Assembly: GCF_003185915.1 (NCBI RefSeq)
Contig: NZ_QHLZ01000002.1
Coordinates: forward strand, 186,001 to 250,000
Source of the DNA: Arthrobacter psychrochitiniphilus
GTDB lineage: Bacteria > Actinomycetota > Actinomycetes > Actinomycetales > Micrococcaceae
Length of the DNA: 64,000 nt
Direction: 5' to 3'
Below the pieces are notes generated by a model, which was not told where the DNA came from, searched no databases, and was given only the letters and a program-made list of their open reading frames with translations. Below are positions 34,069 to 41,804 of the stretch, piece by piece. Position 1 is the stretch's first letter, and every line of letters begins with the position of its first letter. A program made the position numbers and the translations under genes.

Positions 34069-34114
34069 GTACCCAGTTTCTCAAAGTTGTTGTGGAAGGG
34101 GTTAATCCGGAGCC

Positions 34115-34165
34115 GAATGAATTTCATTCACTCGGGAATATTAGATGCAAACGCATGCTTATAGT
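34115..34165 (+). promoter_or_regulatory. Candidate operator and -10 box between the phosphatase and yceI
   Basis: GAATGAATTTCATTC at 34115-34129 is a 7-1-7 palindrome. TATAGT at 34160-34165 is a good -10 box for the yceI-type gene. No clear -35 was seen. The palindrome is placed where it could control either of the divergent genes. Confidence 0.45.
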
Positions 34166-34227
34166 CTGTGACCGGCCGCCACACAGGTGGTTCCAACGCG
34201 TAGTTACAACCATTCAAGGAGCAGCAC

Positions 34228-34785
34228 ATGTCAGCAACAATCAGTGAATCAACCGGGCTGGCCCAGGGCCTCTGGACTCTTGATAGCTCACACAGCACCG
34301 TGGGCTTCATGGTCCGCCATGCCGGCATTTCCAAGGTCCGCGGCCAGTTCACCGAGATGGAAGGCTCCCTGAACCTCGGCCAGACACTGGCCGACGCCTC
34401 CGTCACGGCCACCATCACGGCCGCAAGCTTTAGCTCAGGTGACGCCAACCGCGACGCCCACGTCCGCGGCGCCGACTTCTTCGATGTTGATCTCTTCCCC
34501 ACACTGACATTTGTCTCCACCTCCGTTTCCGGCGATGAAGAAGACTTCGAGATGACGGGGGAACTGACTATCCGGGGCATCTCCAAGACTGTGAGCTTCA
34601 AGGGCGAGTTCGGCGGCGTGGCCGTTGACGCTTTCAGCGCCACCCGCGCGGGGTTCGAAGCCAAGACCGTGATCAGCCGCAAGGAATTTGGCCTGACCTG
34701 GAATGCTGCCCTGGAAGCAGGAGGCGTGCTGGTCTCTGACAAAGTCACGATTTCCCTCGAAGTTGCCTTCGTGAAGGCTGTCTAG
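34228..34785 (+). CDS. YceI-family lipid-binding-like protein
   Basis: The 185-residue protein has the YceI/LCN-like barrel: WTLDSSHSTVGFMVRHAGISKVRG in two parts near the N terminus, ANRDAHVRGADFFDV, GELTIRGISKTVSF and FGLTWNAALEAGGVLVSDKV. Members bind isoprenoid-like lipids. There is no signal peptide, so this is the cytoplasmic type. ATG at 34228 has AAGGAG 7 bases upstream. It is a single gene with its own terminator. Confidence 0.92.
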   Translation: MSATISESTGLAQGLWTLDSSHSTVGFMVRHAGISKVRGQFTEMEGSLNLGQTLADASVTATITAASFSSGDANRDAHVRGADFFDVDLFPTLTFVSTSVSGDEEDFEMTGELTIRGISKTVSFKGEFGGVAVDAFSATRAGFEAKTVISRKEFGLTWNAALEAGGVLVSDKVTISLEVAFVKAV

Positions 34786-34847
34786 CACCGCCTCGCAACT
34801 GAATGCAACCGAAGCAGCTGGAGCAACCTACTTTCTGGAGGTTCTCC

Positions 34848-34879
34848 TGCCGGTCCGAGATTTTTCGGGCCGGCATTTT
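34848..34879 (+). terminator. Terminator of the yceI-type gene
   Basis: TGCCGGTCCGA (34848-34858) pairs with TCGGGCCGGCA (34865-34875) with one wobble, then TTTTG. The rest of 34880-35162 has a TTTGCCGGCAAA palindrome near 34970 followed by T residues, but no gene. Confidence 0.75.
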
Positions 34880-35162
34880 GCTGCCCTCCCCATGCGCGGA
34901 TACTCCCCGAGGGGTGTCAGGTGGATTCTGCTCCCCCGCTCCCCTCGCTCTTGGGATGGGCGGGGATTTGCCGGCAAAATTTTTCTCCAATAGTTGCCAC
35001 GCAGCAGGTCGCGTAGGGTTTATATGAGACCCGCAGCGGCCCTCTCCATCTCTGGCCGCGATGGGCCTGCCAGCTGGTCAGTGGCTGTACCCGCAACTGA
35101 TCAGTGCCTGAACCCATTGAGCCCACACATATTGGGCCCGAACCCTTTGAGAGAGCAATCCC

Positions 35163-35861
35163 ATGAGCACCCCCGGTGAAGAGCCTCAAGAGCAAACCCC
35201 GCCAGCCCCTAGCAGCCCGCCCATCCCTGGCAGCTACGGCGAAATCTCCCCTGGCGTTCCCCGTTACGGCCAATATGCGCCCGCTGGGTGGGAACTTCCT
35301 CAGGAGGTGAAGGACGCACAAGCCGGCGCAAATCTGCCGCCCGCGTTGGCCTATCCGGGCCCGCCGGTCAGCCAATCAGGCATAGCCAGTGCCGGGGGCG
35401 CACAGCTGGCACCTCCGGCCCGGGTCAGGATGGCTTGCAGGCTCATTGTTGCAGCCGGAATTATGCAGGCACTCTCCGTCATCGTCCTCCTGGTGGTGCT
35501 GCTGGTACCAGCGGCCAAGGCCCCTGTTCTCGATGTCCTCCAAGAGACTCTCGCGGCCTCCCCTGAGCTGGCCGCCGTCTACTCAGATGCGGCACTTCTG
35601 GACACTATTTTGTTCCTCGGCTTCGTGTTGAGTATCGTCATGACGGCGTCGTACTTCTTGTTGGCTCGCGCCATTCGCAAAGGGTCCAACGGTGCGCGCA
35701 CCACTGCCTTGGTGCTGGCTCTGTTCTCGCTGTTGCTTCTAGGACAGCTCAATCCGGTGGCAATTGTTCAGATTGTGCTGGGCCTTGTTGCGGTGTTCTT
35801 GCTGTACCGATCCCCCGCCAAGGAGTTCTTCCTCGCCCACAAAGCCCGCAAGAGCCTGTAG
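35163..35861 (+). CDS. Proline-rich membrane protein of unknown function
   Basis: This 232-residue protein has a disordered N-terminal 80 residues rich in Pro, Gly, Ser and Glu, which should be cytoplasmic. Four hydrophobic segments follow (about 92-115, 142-165, 175-192 and 196-212), and then a short basic tail. Such Pro-rich plus four-helix proteins are common in actinobacteria, without an assigned function. It converges with rex, 9 bases from its end. Confidence 0.75.
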   Translation: MSTPGEEPQEQTPPAPSSPPIPGSYGEISPGVPRYGQYAPAGWELPQEVKDAQAGANLPPALAYPGPPVSQSGIASAGGAQLAPPARVRMACRLIVAAGIMQALSVIVLLVVLLVPAAKAPVLDVLQETLAASPELAAVYSDAALLDTILFLGFVLSIVMTASYFLLARAIRKGSNGARTTALVLALFSLLLLGQLNPVAIVQIVLGLVAVFLLYRSPAKEFFLAHKARKSL

Positions 35862-35870
35862 CGGCACTGC

Positions 35871-36569
35871 TTAGACGCCCGGTAAGTCCTCGTCCAGGTG
35901 TGCGCCCTGGAGCCGCTGCGCATGATAGGCAAGAATTTGCAGCTCTGTAGCCATATCCACTTTGCGCAAGTTCACGTTGCCGGGAACGCTCAGGGCTACG
36001 GGGGCAAAACTGAGGATGCTGCGCACGCCGGCGGCCACCACTCTGTCACAGACAGACTGTGCAACGGCCGCTGGCAGCGCCAACACCACCATGTTGGCCC
36101 GTGTGGAGCTCACAACTTTTTCGAGGTTTCCCACATCACTGACACGTAGCCAGCCAATTTCTGTGCCTACCAGCATCTCGTCGGCATCAAGTAGGGCAAC
36201 TACGTCAAAGCCACGTGATTCGAACCCGGCATAGCGGGCCAGAGCGCGGCCCAAGTTACCGGCACCCACAATGGCAACACGCCATTCATGGGTCAGGCCA
36301 AGTGCTTGGGCAATTTTGCGGCTCAAGTTGGCCACTTCGTAGCCCACCCCGCGGATTCCGTAGGAGCCCAGATAGGACAGGTCCTTGCGGACGTTGGCGG
36401 AACCCACACCAGCAGACTCGGCCAAGGCTTCCGAGGAGACACTTTCGGCACCTTCGGCCAGCAACGCGTTGAGTGTGCGCAAGTAGAGGGTCAACCGGGA
36501 CACAGTGGCAGCAGGCAGCTGCCTGGCCGGCTCTGCTACAGGCTCCTCCACGGGCTGCGCTGGGTTCAC
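35871..36569 (-). CDS. rex: Redox-sensing transcriptional repressor Rex
   Basis: The 232-residue regulator senses the NADH/NAD ratio and represses respiratory and fermentative genes when NADH is low. It has a winged helix with SRLTLYLRTLNAL and GVGSANVRKDLSYLGSYG, then a Rossmann domain starting VAIVGAGNLGRALARYAGF near residue 96. GTG at 36569 is preferred because GGAG lies 7 bases upstream; ATG at 36584 adds five residues. No clear Rex operator was found in the nearby intergenic regions. Confidence 0.93.
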   Translation of the reverse strand: MNPAQPVEEPVAEPARQLPAATVSRLTLYLRTLNALLAEGAESVSSEALAESAGVGSANVRKDLSYLGSYGIRGVGYEVANLSRKIAQALGLTHEWRVAIVGAGNLGRALARYAGFESRGFDVVALLDADEMLVGTEIGWLRVSDVGNLEKVVSSTRANMVVLALPAAVAQSVCDRVVAAGVRSILSFAPVALSVPGNVNLRKVDMATELQILAYHAQRLQGAHLDEDLPGV

Positions 36570-36742
36570 ATCACTACTCCACATTCTCAAAATAAGGCCG
36601 CCCGTAGATACTGAACATGCGTCCGCAACGTCCGTGCTGGCCTGCAATAACTCTATGACTTCGCGGGGTCAGAGCCAAAAGCCACGGCCTACTCGCCTCG
36701 AAGCGGCAGCGGACGCGGCGGCAAGCGCCCGGCAGCAGGGCC

Positions 36743-37045
36743 TCAGGAGTTCCCAGTGAGCGCTTGGCTGAGGATGTTGCCCAGGCGGATCGGGTCAATG
36801 TGCCAAAAGTCGCGCTGGATCCCGTTAACAAGAACAACTGGGATCTCCTCGCCATAGCGTTCCGTCAGTTCGGGATGGTCATCCAGGCTGACCTCGGTCC
36901 AGTGCAACTGCAATTGCGTGGCAATGGTATCCACCACCTCACGTGCGTTCTCACACAGATGGCACCCCGACCGTGTCACAAGCTGTAGGAGTGGCACTTT
37001 GGGTAGCTCGGGTGTTGCAGCGGGGTTATTGAGAATAGATTCCAT
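36743..37045 (-). CDS. Glutaredoxin-family protein
   Basis: The 100-residue protein has a thioredoxin fold with the redox motif SGCHLCENA near residue 30 and the cis-proline segment EEIPVVLVNG near 67. It may reduce disulfides. ATG at 37045 is chosen over an upstream TTG; TACCGT lies at the right distance for a leaderless start. It precedes rex on the same strand, separated by about 170 bases, and is divergent from the HAD gene. Confidence 0.85.
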   Translation of the reverse strand: MESILNNPAATPELPKVPLLQLVTRSGCHLCENAREVVDTIATQLQLHWTEVSLDDHPELTERYGEEIPVVLVNGIQRDFWHIDPIRLGNILSQALTGNS

Positions 37046-37209
37046 AGCTACAACGGTACTCAACGTAAAGCTACCGGAGGGCCCTGGACCCGTAGGCCCA
37101 GCACCATGGGCGCTCTCCGTGCGCGAAATATATGATTTTGCCCAGAGTTAACCCCCGGCAGGTAGTGGCGTGGCAGGCGGTGGCACGAAGCATTGACTAG
37201 ACTCATTCC

Positions 37210-38022
37210 ATGCCCGACGTGACTTCCAACAGTGCCGAGGCCCCCTCGACTGCTGCAGTGCACCAAGGCGAGGCAGCCTTTTTTGACGTGGACAATACCC
37301 TCATGAAGGGCGCCAGTCTGTTCCATGTAGCCCGCAAGATGTATCAGAAGCGGGCATTTACCCTGCAGGACGTTGCCGGCTTCGCGTGGAAGCAGGCAAA
37401 GTTCATCCTGCGCGGGGAAAATATGAACGATGTCCACTCCGTTCAGGATTCTGCACAAAAACTAGCCGCTGGCATCAGCACCGAATTCATCCGCCAACTT
37501 GGCGAAGAGGTCTATGACGAGATGATCGTCTCCAAGATCTGGCCCGGAACCAAAGCGCTGACCCAGGAACATTTGAAGTCCGGGCGTCAAGTGTGGCTGG
37601 TTACCGCCACCCCCGTGGAAGTAGCCGGCGTCATTGCCTCCCGGCTGAACCTGACGGGTGCCCTGGGCACGGTCGCGGAGATAGCGGACGGCGTCTACAC
37701 GGGTCACCTCGTGGGCGAGATCCTGCACGGACCGGCCAAGGGCCGCGCCATTGAGGAACTTGCTGTCCGCGAAGATCTGGATCTGACGCGCTGCTGGGCT
37801 TATAGCGATTCTTACAATGACATCCCGCTGCTGACTACCGTGGGCAATCCTGTGGCCATCAATCCCGACGCAAAGCTTCGCAAGCACGCCAAGGAGAACA
37901 ACTGGCCCATTTATGACTACCGCTCGGGGCGCCGTGCAGCCACGCTGGGGCTCAAGGCAGCCACCGGAGCCGGAGTTGTCTATGGCCTCTGGAAGGGCAT
38001 CTCGATGATGCGCAAGCGCTAA
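37210..38022 (+). CDS. HAD-IB family phosphatase
   Basis: This 270-residue protein is of the HAD superfamily, subfamily IB, which includes phosphoserine phosphatases and lysophospholipid-type phosphatases. Motif I is AAFFDVDNTLMKG (DVDNT) near residue 25, motif II VWLVTATPVEVA, and motif III and IV AYSDSYNDIPLL near residue 200. A short hydrophobic stretch near the C terminus (ATGAGVVYGLWKG) may associate with membrane. TAGACT 7 bases before the ATG points to a leaderless start. The substrate is unknown. Confidence 0.88.
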   Translation: MPDVTSNSAEAPSTAAVHQGEAAFFDVDNTLMKGASLFHVARKMYQKRAFTLQDVAGFAWKQAKFILRGENMNDVHSVQDSAQKLAAGISTEFIRQLGEEVYDEMIVSKIWPGTKALTQEHLKSGRQVWLVTATPVEVAGVIASRLNLTGALGTVAEIADGVYTGHLVGEILHGPAKGRAIEELAVREDLDLTRCWAYSDSYNDIPLLTTVGNPVAINPDAKLRKHAKENNWPIYDYRSGRRAATLGLKAATGAGVVYGLWKGISMMRKR

Positions 38023-38060
38023 TCCCTCCACCACTCCCACTATTTGGGGCCTAGAGCATG

Positions 38061-38102
38061 AAAAAGCACCCGCCCACCACAAGGGTGAACGGGTGCTTTT
38101 TT
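38061..38102. terminator. Bidirectional terminator between the HAD gene and bS22
   Basis: AAAAAGCACCCG (38061-38072) pairs with CGGGTGCTTTTT (38090-38101). Both strands therefore have a hairpin followed by U residues, serving the two convergent genes. Confidence 0.9.
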
Positions 38103-38117
38103 GATAAAGAAGAAGAT

Positions 38118-38216
38118 TTACTTCTTATTGCGACGCTGGTGACGCGTCTTGCGAAGCTGCTTGCGGTGCTTCTTCTTGGACATCCGCTTGCGGCGCTTCT
38201 TAACTACTGAACCCAT
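38118..38216 (-). CDS. Ribosomal protein bS22 (AURKAIP1/COX24-domain mini-protein)
   Basis: This 32-residue, extremely basic protein starts MGSVVKKRRKRMSKKKH and ends RRNKK. It matches the small actinobacterial 30S protein known as bS22, which sits near the decoding region. ATG at 38216 has GAGGAA about 6 bases upstream. It lies between the HAD phosphatase and the BldC-like gene, the usual actinobacterial neighbourhood. Its smallness makes it easy to miss. Confidence 0.92.
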   Translation of the reverse strand: MGSVVKKRRKRMSKKKHRKQLRKTRHQRRNKK

Positions 38217-38329
38217 GAAAGTTCCTCACAAACTGCATAGAACAACCTCGAATGAGGCCGTAAACGATTGGTCGACCGATCGCAGGAATCGGTCAAAGCC
38301 GAAAATGGATCTTTCCTAGGGTACCGCCT

Positions 38330-38581
38330 TTACCCTGTATGCGCCGAACCGGGGTTTCCATGAGTCCCTGTGCCATCGACCACTGCCGAGCGCAAATAAC
38401 TTTCGACGGCGCTTGCCGGGACCCGATAGGAGCGCCCAAAACGCACTGCTGGCAGCTCTCCAGCGTGCACCATCCGGTACACAGTCATCTTTGACACGCG
38501 CATGAGCTCGGCAACTTCTTGCACCGTAAGGAAATTCACATCTTGAAGATTTGACTCCTGCATCATGGCTGTTGGGTCCAT
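38330..38581 (-). CDS. BldC-like MerR-type helix-turn-helix protein
   Basis: This 83-residue protein is almost only a DNA-binding domain: FLTVQEVAELMRVSKMTVYRMVHAGELPAVRFGRSYRVP in successive parts across residues 17-55. In Streptomyces BldC binds cooperatively to direct repeats and controls development; in other actinobacteria its role is less clear. ATG at 38581 is used; internal ATG codons at residues 6 and 7 are possible. Confidence 0.88.
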   Translation of the reverse strand: MDPTAMMQESNLQDVNFLTVQEVAELMRVSKMTVYRMVHAGELPAVRFGRSYRVPASAVESYLRSAVVDGTGTHGNPGSAHTG

Positions 38582-38675
38582 TTCACTTAGGTGTTAGCCG
38601 TCCAGAGCGCGGGTTCAACCGCGTTCTAAACGCTAACTCTAGGTGCTGTTGGGGCCGATGTGAATGGGGCGGATG

Positions 38676-38771
38676 TTATTTGCCTGTCTTGGCACGACGG
38701 CGCTTGGCCCACCAACGGTCGATGATGAAAATGCCAAGAATCCAGCCGCCCTGCCACCAATGAATCAACAA
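38676..38771 (-). CDS. Possible 31-residue Trp-rich membrane mini-protein
   Basis: Read from a TTG at 38771, the frame gives a peptide with HWWQGGWILGIFIIDRWWAK and then a basic tail ending AKTGK. A hydrophobic core followed by basic residues suggests a small membrane-anchored peptide, and it uses high-GC codons. No good ribosome site is visible. An overlapping frame offers MIRFLLRTAINL just upstream, so one longer gene with a frameshift is another explanation. Confidence 0.3.
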   Translation of the reverse strand: MLIHWWQGGWILGIFIIDRWWAKRRRAKTGK

Positions 38772-38917
38772 GATTGATTGCTGTGCGCAAGAGAAACCGA
38801 ATCATTTCCGCCACCACCCCATTCTGGTTGTGCCCCGGTTTCAGCGCCCGTTGAACGCTCCGCTGCTTCGTACGCTATCAGCGCACCTCCAGCCTAACAA
38901 TATGGCTCTCCAGTACA

Positions 38918-38947
38918 TGGTTTAGAGATGCTTGGTTTAGAGATGCT
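38918..38947. repeat. Exact tandem 15-base duplication
   Basis: TGGTTTAGAGATGCT occurs at 38918-38932 and again at 38933-38947. It lies between the DAHP synthase stop and the mini-protein; the rest of 38772-39015 has no supported gene. Confidence 0.6.
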
Positions 38948-39015
38948 TAGCGGCGTCTCCATGCCCCCAGCGATGCCTCAGAACACGAAACCGCCGCCCC
39001 AAGCCCTGCTTTGAC

Positions 39016-40149
39016 CTACACCTGGTTGCTGGTGCGCCGCACACGTGAGGCTTGCGCCAGCTTGGTCAAGACATCGGCCGTGACGTCCCAGTCCATGCAG
39101 GCGTCCGTGACACTTTGACCGTATGTCAGCTCCGCCTCGCCAGCGGCAACCTGCTCAACATTGAGATTCTGGGCGCCGCCCACCAAAAAACTTTCAAGCA
39201 TGACACCGGCAATGGTGTGCGCCGAGGAGTCGCCTGTTTCCAGCTGGGCCCCAATTTCCAGCGCCACTTCTGCTTGACGGTGGTGGCTCTTGCCGGAGTT
39301 GGCATGGCTGGCATCCACGATCAGGCGCGGGTTCACCCCGGACCCGGCAGCCTTGGCGGAGGCAGCCGCCACCTCTGCGGCCTTGTAGTTGGGGCCCTTG
39401 CGCCCGCCACGCAGGATCACGTGCGTGTCCTGGTTGCCGGCCGTGCTGACAAGAGAAGCGCGCCCGTCGCCATCAATTCCCAAGAAGGACTGTGCCGCAC
39501 TGGCTGCGTTGCAGGCGTCAAGGGCAACCTGCAGGTCGCCATCGGTGCCGTTTTTGAAGCCAATCGGCATAGATAGGCCGGAGCTGAGCTGGCGGTGGAT
39601 CTGGCTTTCAGTGGTACGGGCGCCAATGGCACCCCAGGAGATCAAATCTGCCGTGTACTGAGGGCTGATGGGCTCAAGGAATTCGGTGCCGGTAGGCAGC
39701 CCCAGCGCGGCCACGTTCAGCAGAAACTCGCGCGCCAACTCCAGCCCCTTTGCCACATCATGACTGCCGTCCAGGGCGGGATCATTGATCAGGCCTTTCC
39801 AACCCACAGTGGTGCGGGGCTTTTCGAAGTAGGCGCGCATGATAATCAAGAGGTCCGCTTCGTGTTCCTTGGCGGTTTCAGCCAGCCGTGCCGCGTATTC
39901 CAAACCGGCCTTGGTGTCATGGATGGAGCACGGGCCTACTACCACCAGGAGCCTGTCATCAAGCCCGTCCATGATGGCGCGGACCTGGTCACGGCCACGT
40001 TCGACGACGTTGCTTGTGTGGGCATCGAGCGGCAGCTTTGCGCTCAGTTGCGCAGGTGAGGGAAGGGCCGTGAATTGGCTGACACGCAGATTTGCTGTGA
40101 TGGCTGGGGCTGAGTTTGTGGTGGATTCTGCGGCTGCTGTGATGCTCAT
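39016..40149 (-). CDS. 3-deoxy-7-phosphoheptulonate synthase (DAHP synthase, class I)
   Basis: The 377-residue enzyme joins phosphoenolpyruvate and erythrose 4-phosphate, the first step of the shikimate pathway. Family motifs are VVVGPCSIHDTKAGLEYA near residue 68, RAYFEKPRTTVGWKGLINDP near 104, IGFKNGTDGD near 197 and IVDASHANSGK near 277. It is of the AroF/AroG/AroH type, normally feedback-inhibited by aromatic amino acids. A leader peptide rich in Trp, Tyr and Phe codons and hairpins precede it, suggesting attenuation. AAGGAA lies about 9 bases before the ATG. Confidence 0.94.
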   Translation of the reverse strand: MSITAAAESTTNSAPAITANLRVSQFTALPSPAQLSAKLPLDAHTSNVVERGRDQVRAIMDGLDDRLLVVVGPCSIHDTKAGLEYAARLAETAKEHEADLLIIMRAYFEKPRTTVGWKGLINDPALDGSHDVAKGLELAREFLLNVAALGLPTGTEFLEPISPQYTADLISWGAIGARTTESQIHRQLSSGLSMPIGFKNGTDGDLQVALDACNAASAAQSFLGIDGDGRASLVSTAGNQDTHVILRGGRKGPNYKAAEVAAASAKAAGSGVNPRLIVDASHANSGKSHHRQAEVALEIGAQLETGDSSAHTIAGVMLESFLVGGAQNLNVEQVAAGEAELTYGQSVTDACMDWDVTADVLTKLAQASRVRRTSNQV

Positions 40150-40214
40150 GTGAGAGGGTTCCTTTTGCGGGCTGGCAGCGAGCCCCTTTTCAGAAACCCG
40201 CCTGGAAATGGCGA

Positions 40215-40297
40215 AGGACAGAGAAAGATTCTCTGTCCTGTTGGCTCTGAAGGTGATGGATGCGTGTCAGTTAGACGCGGGCTCCTCCAGAGCCAAC
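40215..40297 (-). promoter_or_regulatory. Candidate attenuator structures in the DAHP synthase leader
   Basis: On the minus strand GTTGGCTCTG (40297-40288) is complementary to CAGAGCCAAC (40249-40240). GGCTC at 40295-40291 can instead pair with GAGCC at 40285-40281. Immediately after comes a perfect 11-bp hairpin, AGGACAGAGAA with TTCTCTGTCCT (plus-strand 40215-40239). The first arm lies inside the leader peptide gene, right after its aromatic codons, so a stalled ribosome would cover it. No strong U tract follows the 11-bp hairpin, so the terminator call is tentative. Confidence 0.6.
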
Positions 40298-40326
40298 GAA
40301 AAATACGCATACCAACGGTTTGTCAT
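40267..40326 (-). CDS. Aromatic leader peptide upstream of DAHP synthase
   Basis: The 19-residue peptide reads MTNRWYAYFSLALEEPASN. Its fifth to ninth codons are Trp-Tyr-Ala-Tyr-Phe, four aromatic codons out of five, covering all three end products of the pathway. ATG at 40326 is about 6 bases after the TATGGT -10 box, so it is probably the first codon of a leaderless mRNA. A ribosome-mediated attenuator before an aroF gene (leader aroR) is known in Corynebacterium glutamicum, which makes this reading plausible. Confidence 0.65.
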   Translation of the reverse strand: MTNRWYAYFSLALEEPASN

Positions 40327-40332
40327 GTCCAC

Positions 40333-40362
40333 ACCATATGCCGAAAATTCTTCACCCCGCAA
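40333..40362 (-). promoter_or_regulatory. Promoter of the DAHP synthase leader
   Basis: On the minus strand TTGCGG (40362-40357) and TATGGT (40338-40333) are separated by 18 bases. Transcription would begin near 40326, the first base of the leader peptide start codon. Confidence 0.5.
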
Positions 40363-40410
40363 ATCGGTCGCGTCACATGTGGACTCTTGAACTGAGCTGC
40401 GGCCAGCACC

Positions 40411-41670
40411 CTAACGCAACGGGTTGAAGTGGCGCATGCTGGCTGGCGGGGTATTGGACGTCAACTCCGCAGCCACCATTTTGCCCGTGAGCGGGCCCAG
40501 CGCGATTCCCCACATGCCATGCCCGCCAGCCACGTGCACGCGTGGGGAGCGGGTGGCACCCACCAGCGGGAAACCGTCGGTGGTGCAGGGCCGGGACCCC
40601 ACCCATTCCTCGGCCCGGTCATCCCAGTTAATACCGGTAAACATGGGTGAGGCTGCGTCCACAATGGCCTTGATACGCCGGGCATCCAAGGGTGCATCAG
40701 CGTTCCGGAACTCCATCATCCCCGCCACGCGCAATCTGTTCCCCAAGGGCGTGCAGGCAACACGTTGGGCTGGGAAGTAAATGGGGTGGGTGGGTATGGC
40801 CTCCGGGACCACGGTGAAACTGTAGCCGCGGCCTGCCTGCACTACCCGTTTGACGCCAAACTTGCGTGCGAGCGTCCCCAACCAGGCACCCGTGGCGAGG
40901 ACAACGGCGTCGGCAATCAGGGAACGCCCTGCCGAACCAATCACCTCAACACCGCTGCCGGTGTCCCTGACATCGAGCACTGTGAAGGCCGTGGTCACAG
41001 TGGCGCCACGGGCTATCACGGCTTCGGCGAGGGAAGCCATGAAGTTCGGCGGGTCAATGAAGCGCTGGTCACGGATGGCAATGCCGGCCGCAACTCCGGC
41101 ACCCAGGGCTGGTTCCAGATGGCGGATTTCCTCCCCACTCATGAGAGTGAAGTCCACGTGACCACCCGTTTCACGGATCACATGAAATTCCTTAACCAGG
41201 GCATCACGGTCCTTCAGCGAGGCGAAGCCGGTCAGGAAGGGGTCGGCCAGATGCGTGGGCTCAGCGAGCGCCGGGGTGCCCTCGGCAAGTTCTTGGAACG
41301 CGTCGATCCCGGACCGACCAAGCTCGGCAAAAATTTTCATGGCAGCCCGCCATTTCCCGGGCGTGCAGTTGCGGGCAAAGCCGAGCAGGAATTTCAGCAG
41401 CAAGGGGTCGGTGGAAAAGGGGATGTAGAGGGGGGACGCCGGATCCAGAATGGCCTTGAGCCCATAGCTGAGCACGGAGGGTTCACTCAGCGGAAGCGTC
41501 AGTGCCGGGGTCAGCCAGCCAGCATTTCCCCAAGATGAACCGGACGCCACTTCACCCCTATCAACCACTGTGACCTTAACGCCTTGTTCCTGCAGGTACC
41601 ACGCGGTGGACAAACCAATAATCCCCGCACCAACAACCACTACATGCCCAGGCGCCGTTGCACTGACCAC
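40411..41670 (-). CDS. FAD-dependent D-amino-acid dehydrogenase/oxidase (DAO family, DadA-like)
   Basis: This 419-residue flavoenzyme oxidatively deaminates an amino acid or related amine. It has the FAD-binding VVVVGAGIIGLSTAWYL near residue 9 and ASGSSWGNAGWLTP near 42. VVLATGAWLG lies in the middle, and the C-terminal GSRPCTTDGFPLVGATR with HVAGGHGMWGIALGPLTGK completes it. The length and SWGNAG motif resemble DadA. GTG at 41670 is preceded by AAGGAG. A terminator-like hairpin separates it from the upstream DUF1961 gene. The natural substrate is not evident. Confidence 0.87.
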   Translation of the reverse strand: MVSATAPGHVVVVGAGIIGLSTAWYLQEQGVKVTVVDRGEVASGSSWGNAGWLTPALTLPLSEPSVLSYGLKAILDPASPLYIPFSTDPLLLKFLLGFARNCTPGKWRAAMKIFAELGRSGIDAFQELAEGTPALAEPTHLADPFLTGFASLKDRDALVKEFHVIRETGGHVDFTLMSGEEIRHLEPALGAGVAAGIAIRDQRFIDPPNFMASLAEAVIARGATVTTAFTVLDVRDTGSGVEVIGSAGRSLIADAVVLATGAWLGTLARKFGVKRVVQAGRGYSFTVVPEAIPTHPIYFPAQRVACTPLGNRLRVAGMMEFRNADAPLDARRIKAIVDAASPMFTGINWDDRAEEWVGSRPCTTDGFPLVGATRSPRVHVAGGHGMWGIALGPLTGKMVAAELTSNTPPASMRHFNPLR

Positions 41671-41689
41671 GGTTCACACTCCTTGAGTG

Positions 41690-41715
41690 AAAAGCCGGAG
41701 AGCTAGTTTTCCGGC
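41690..41715 (-). terminator. Terminator-like hairpin upstream of the FAD oxidase gene
   Basis: On the minus strand GCCGGA and TCCGGC form a short stem followed by TTTT (41693-41690). It would end transcription of the DUF1961 gene, about 90 bases after its stop. Confidence 0.6.
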
Positions 41716-41804
41716 ACTTCCCCTAGGGTATCCGTGATTGCTCCTCCAACGAGCCATTGCCCTGGCAAGCCACTTTTCCGCCAACTCGTGGGGTCAAGTC
41801 CACG

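Noticed and set aside
40150..40362. T-box riboswitch before DAHP synthase
   Set aside because: No T-box consensus or specifier-loop layout was seen; the leader peptide with aromatic codons explains the region better.
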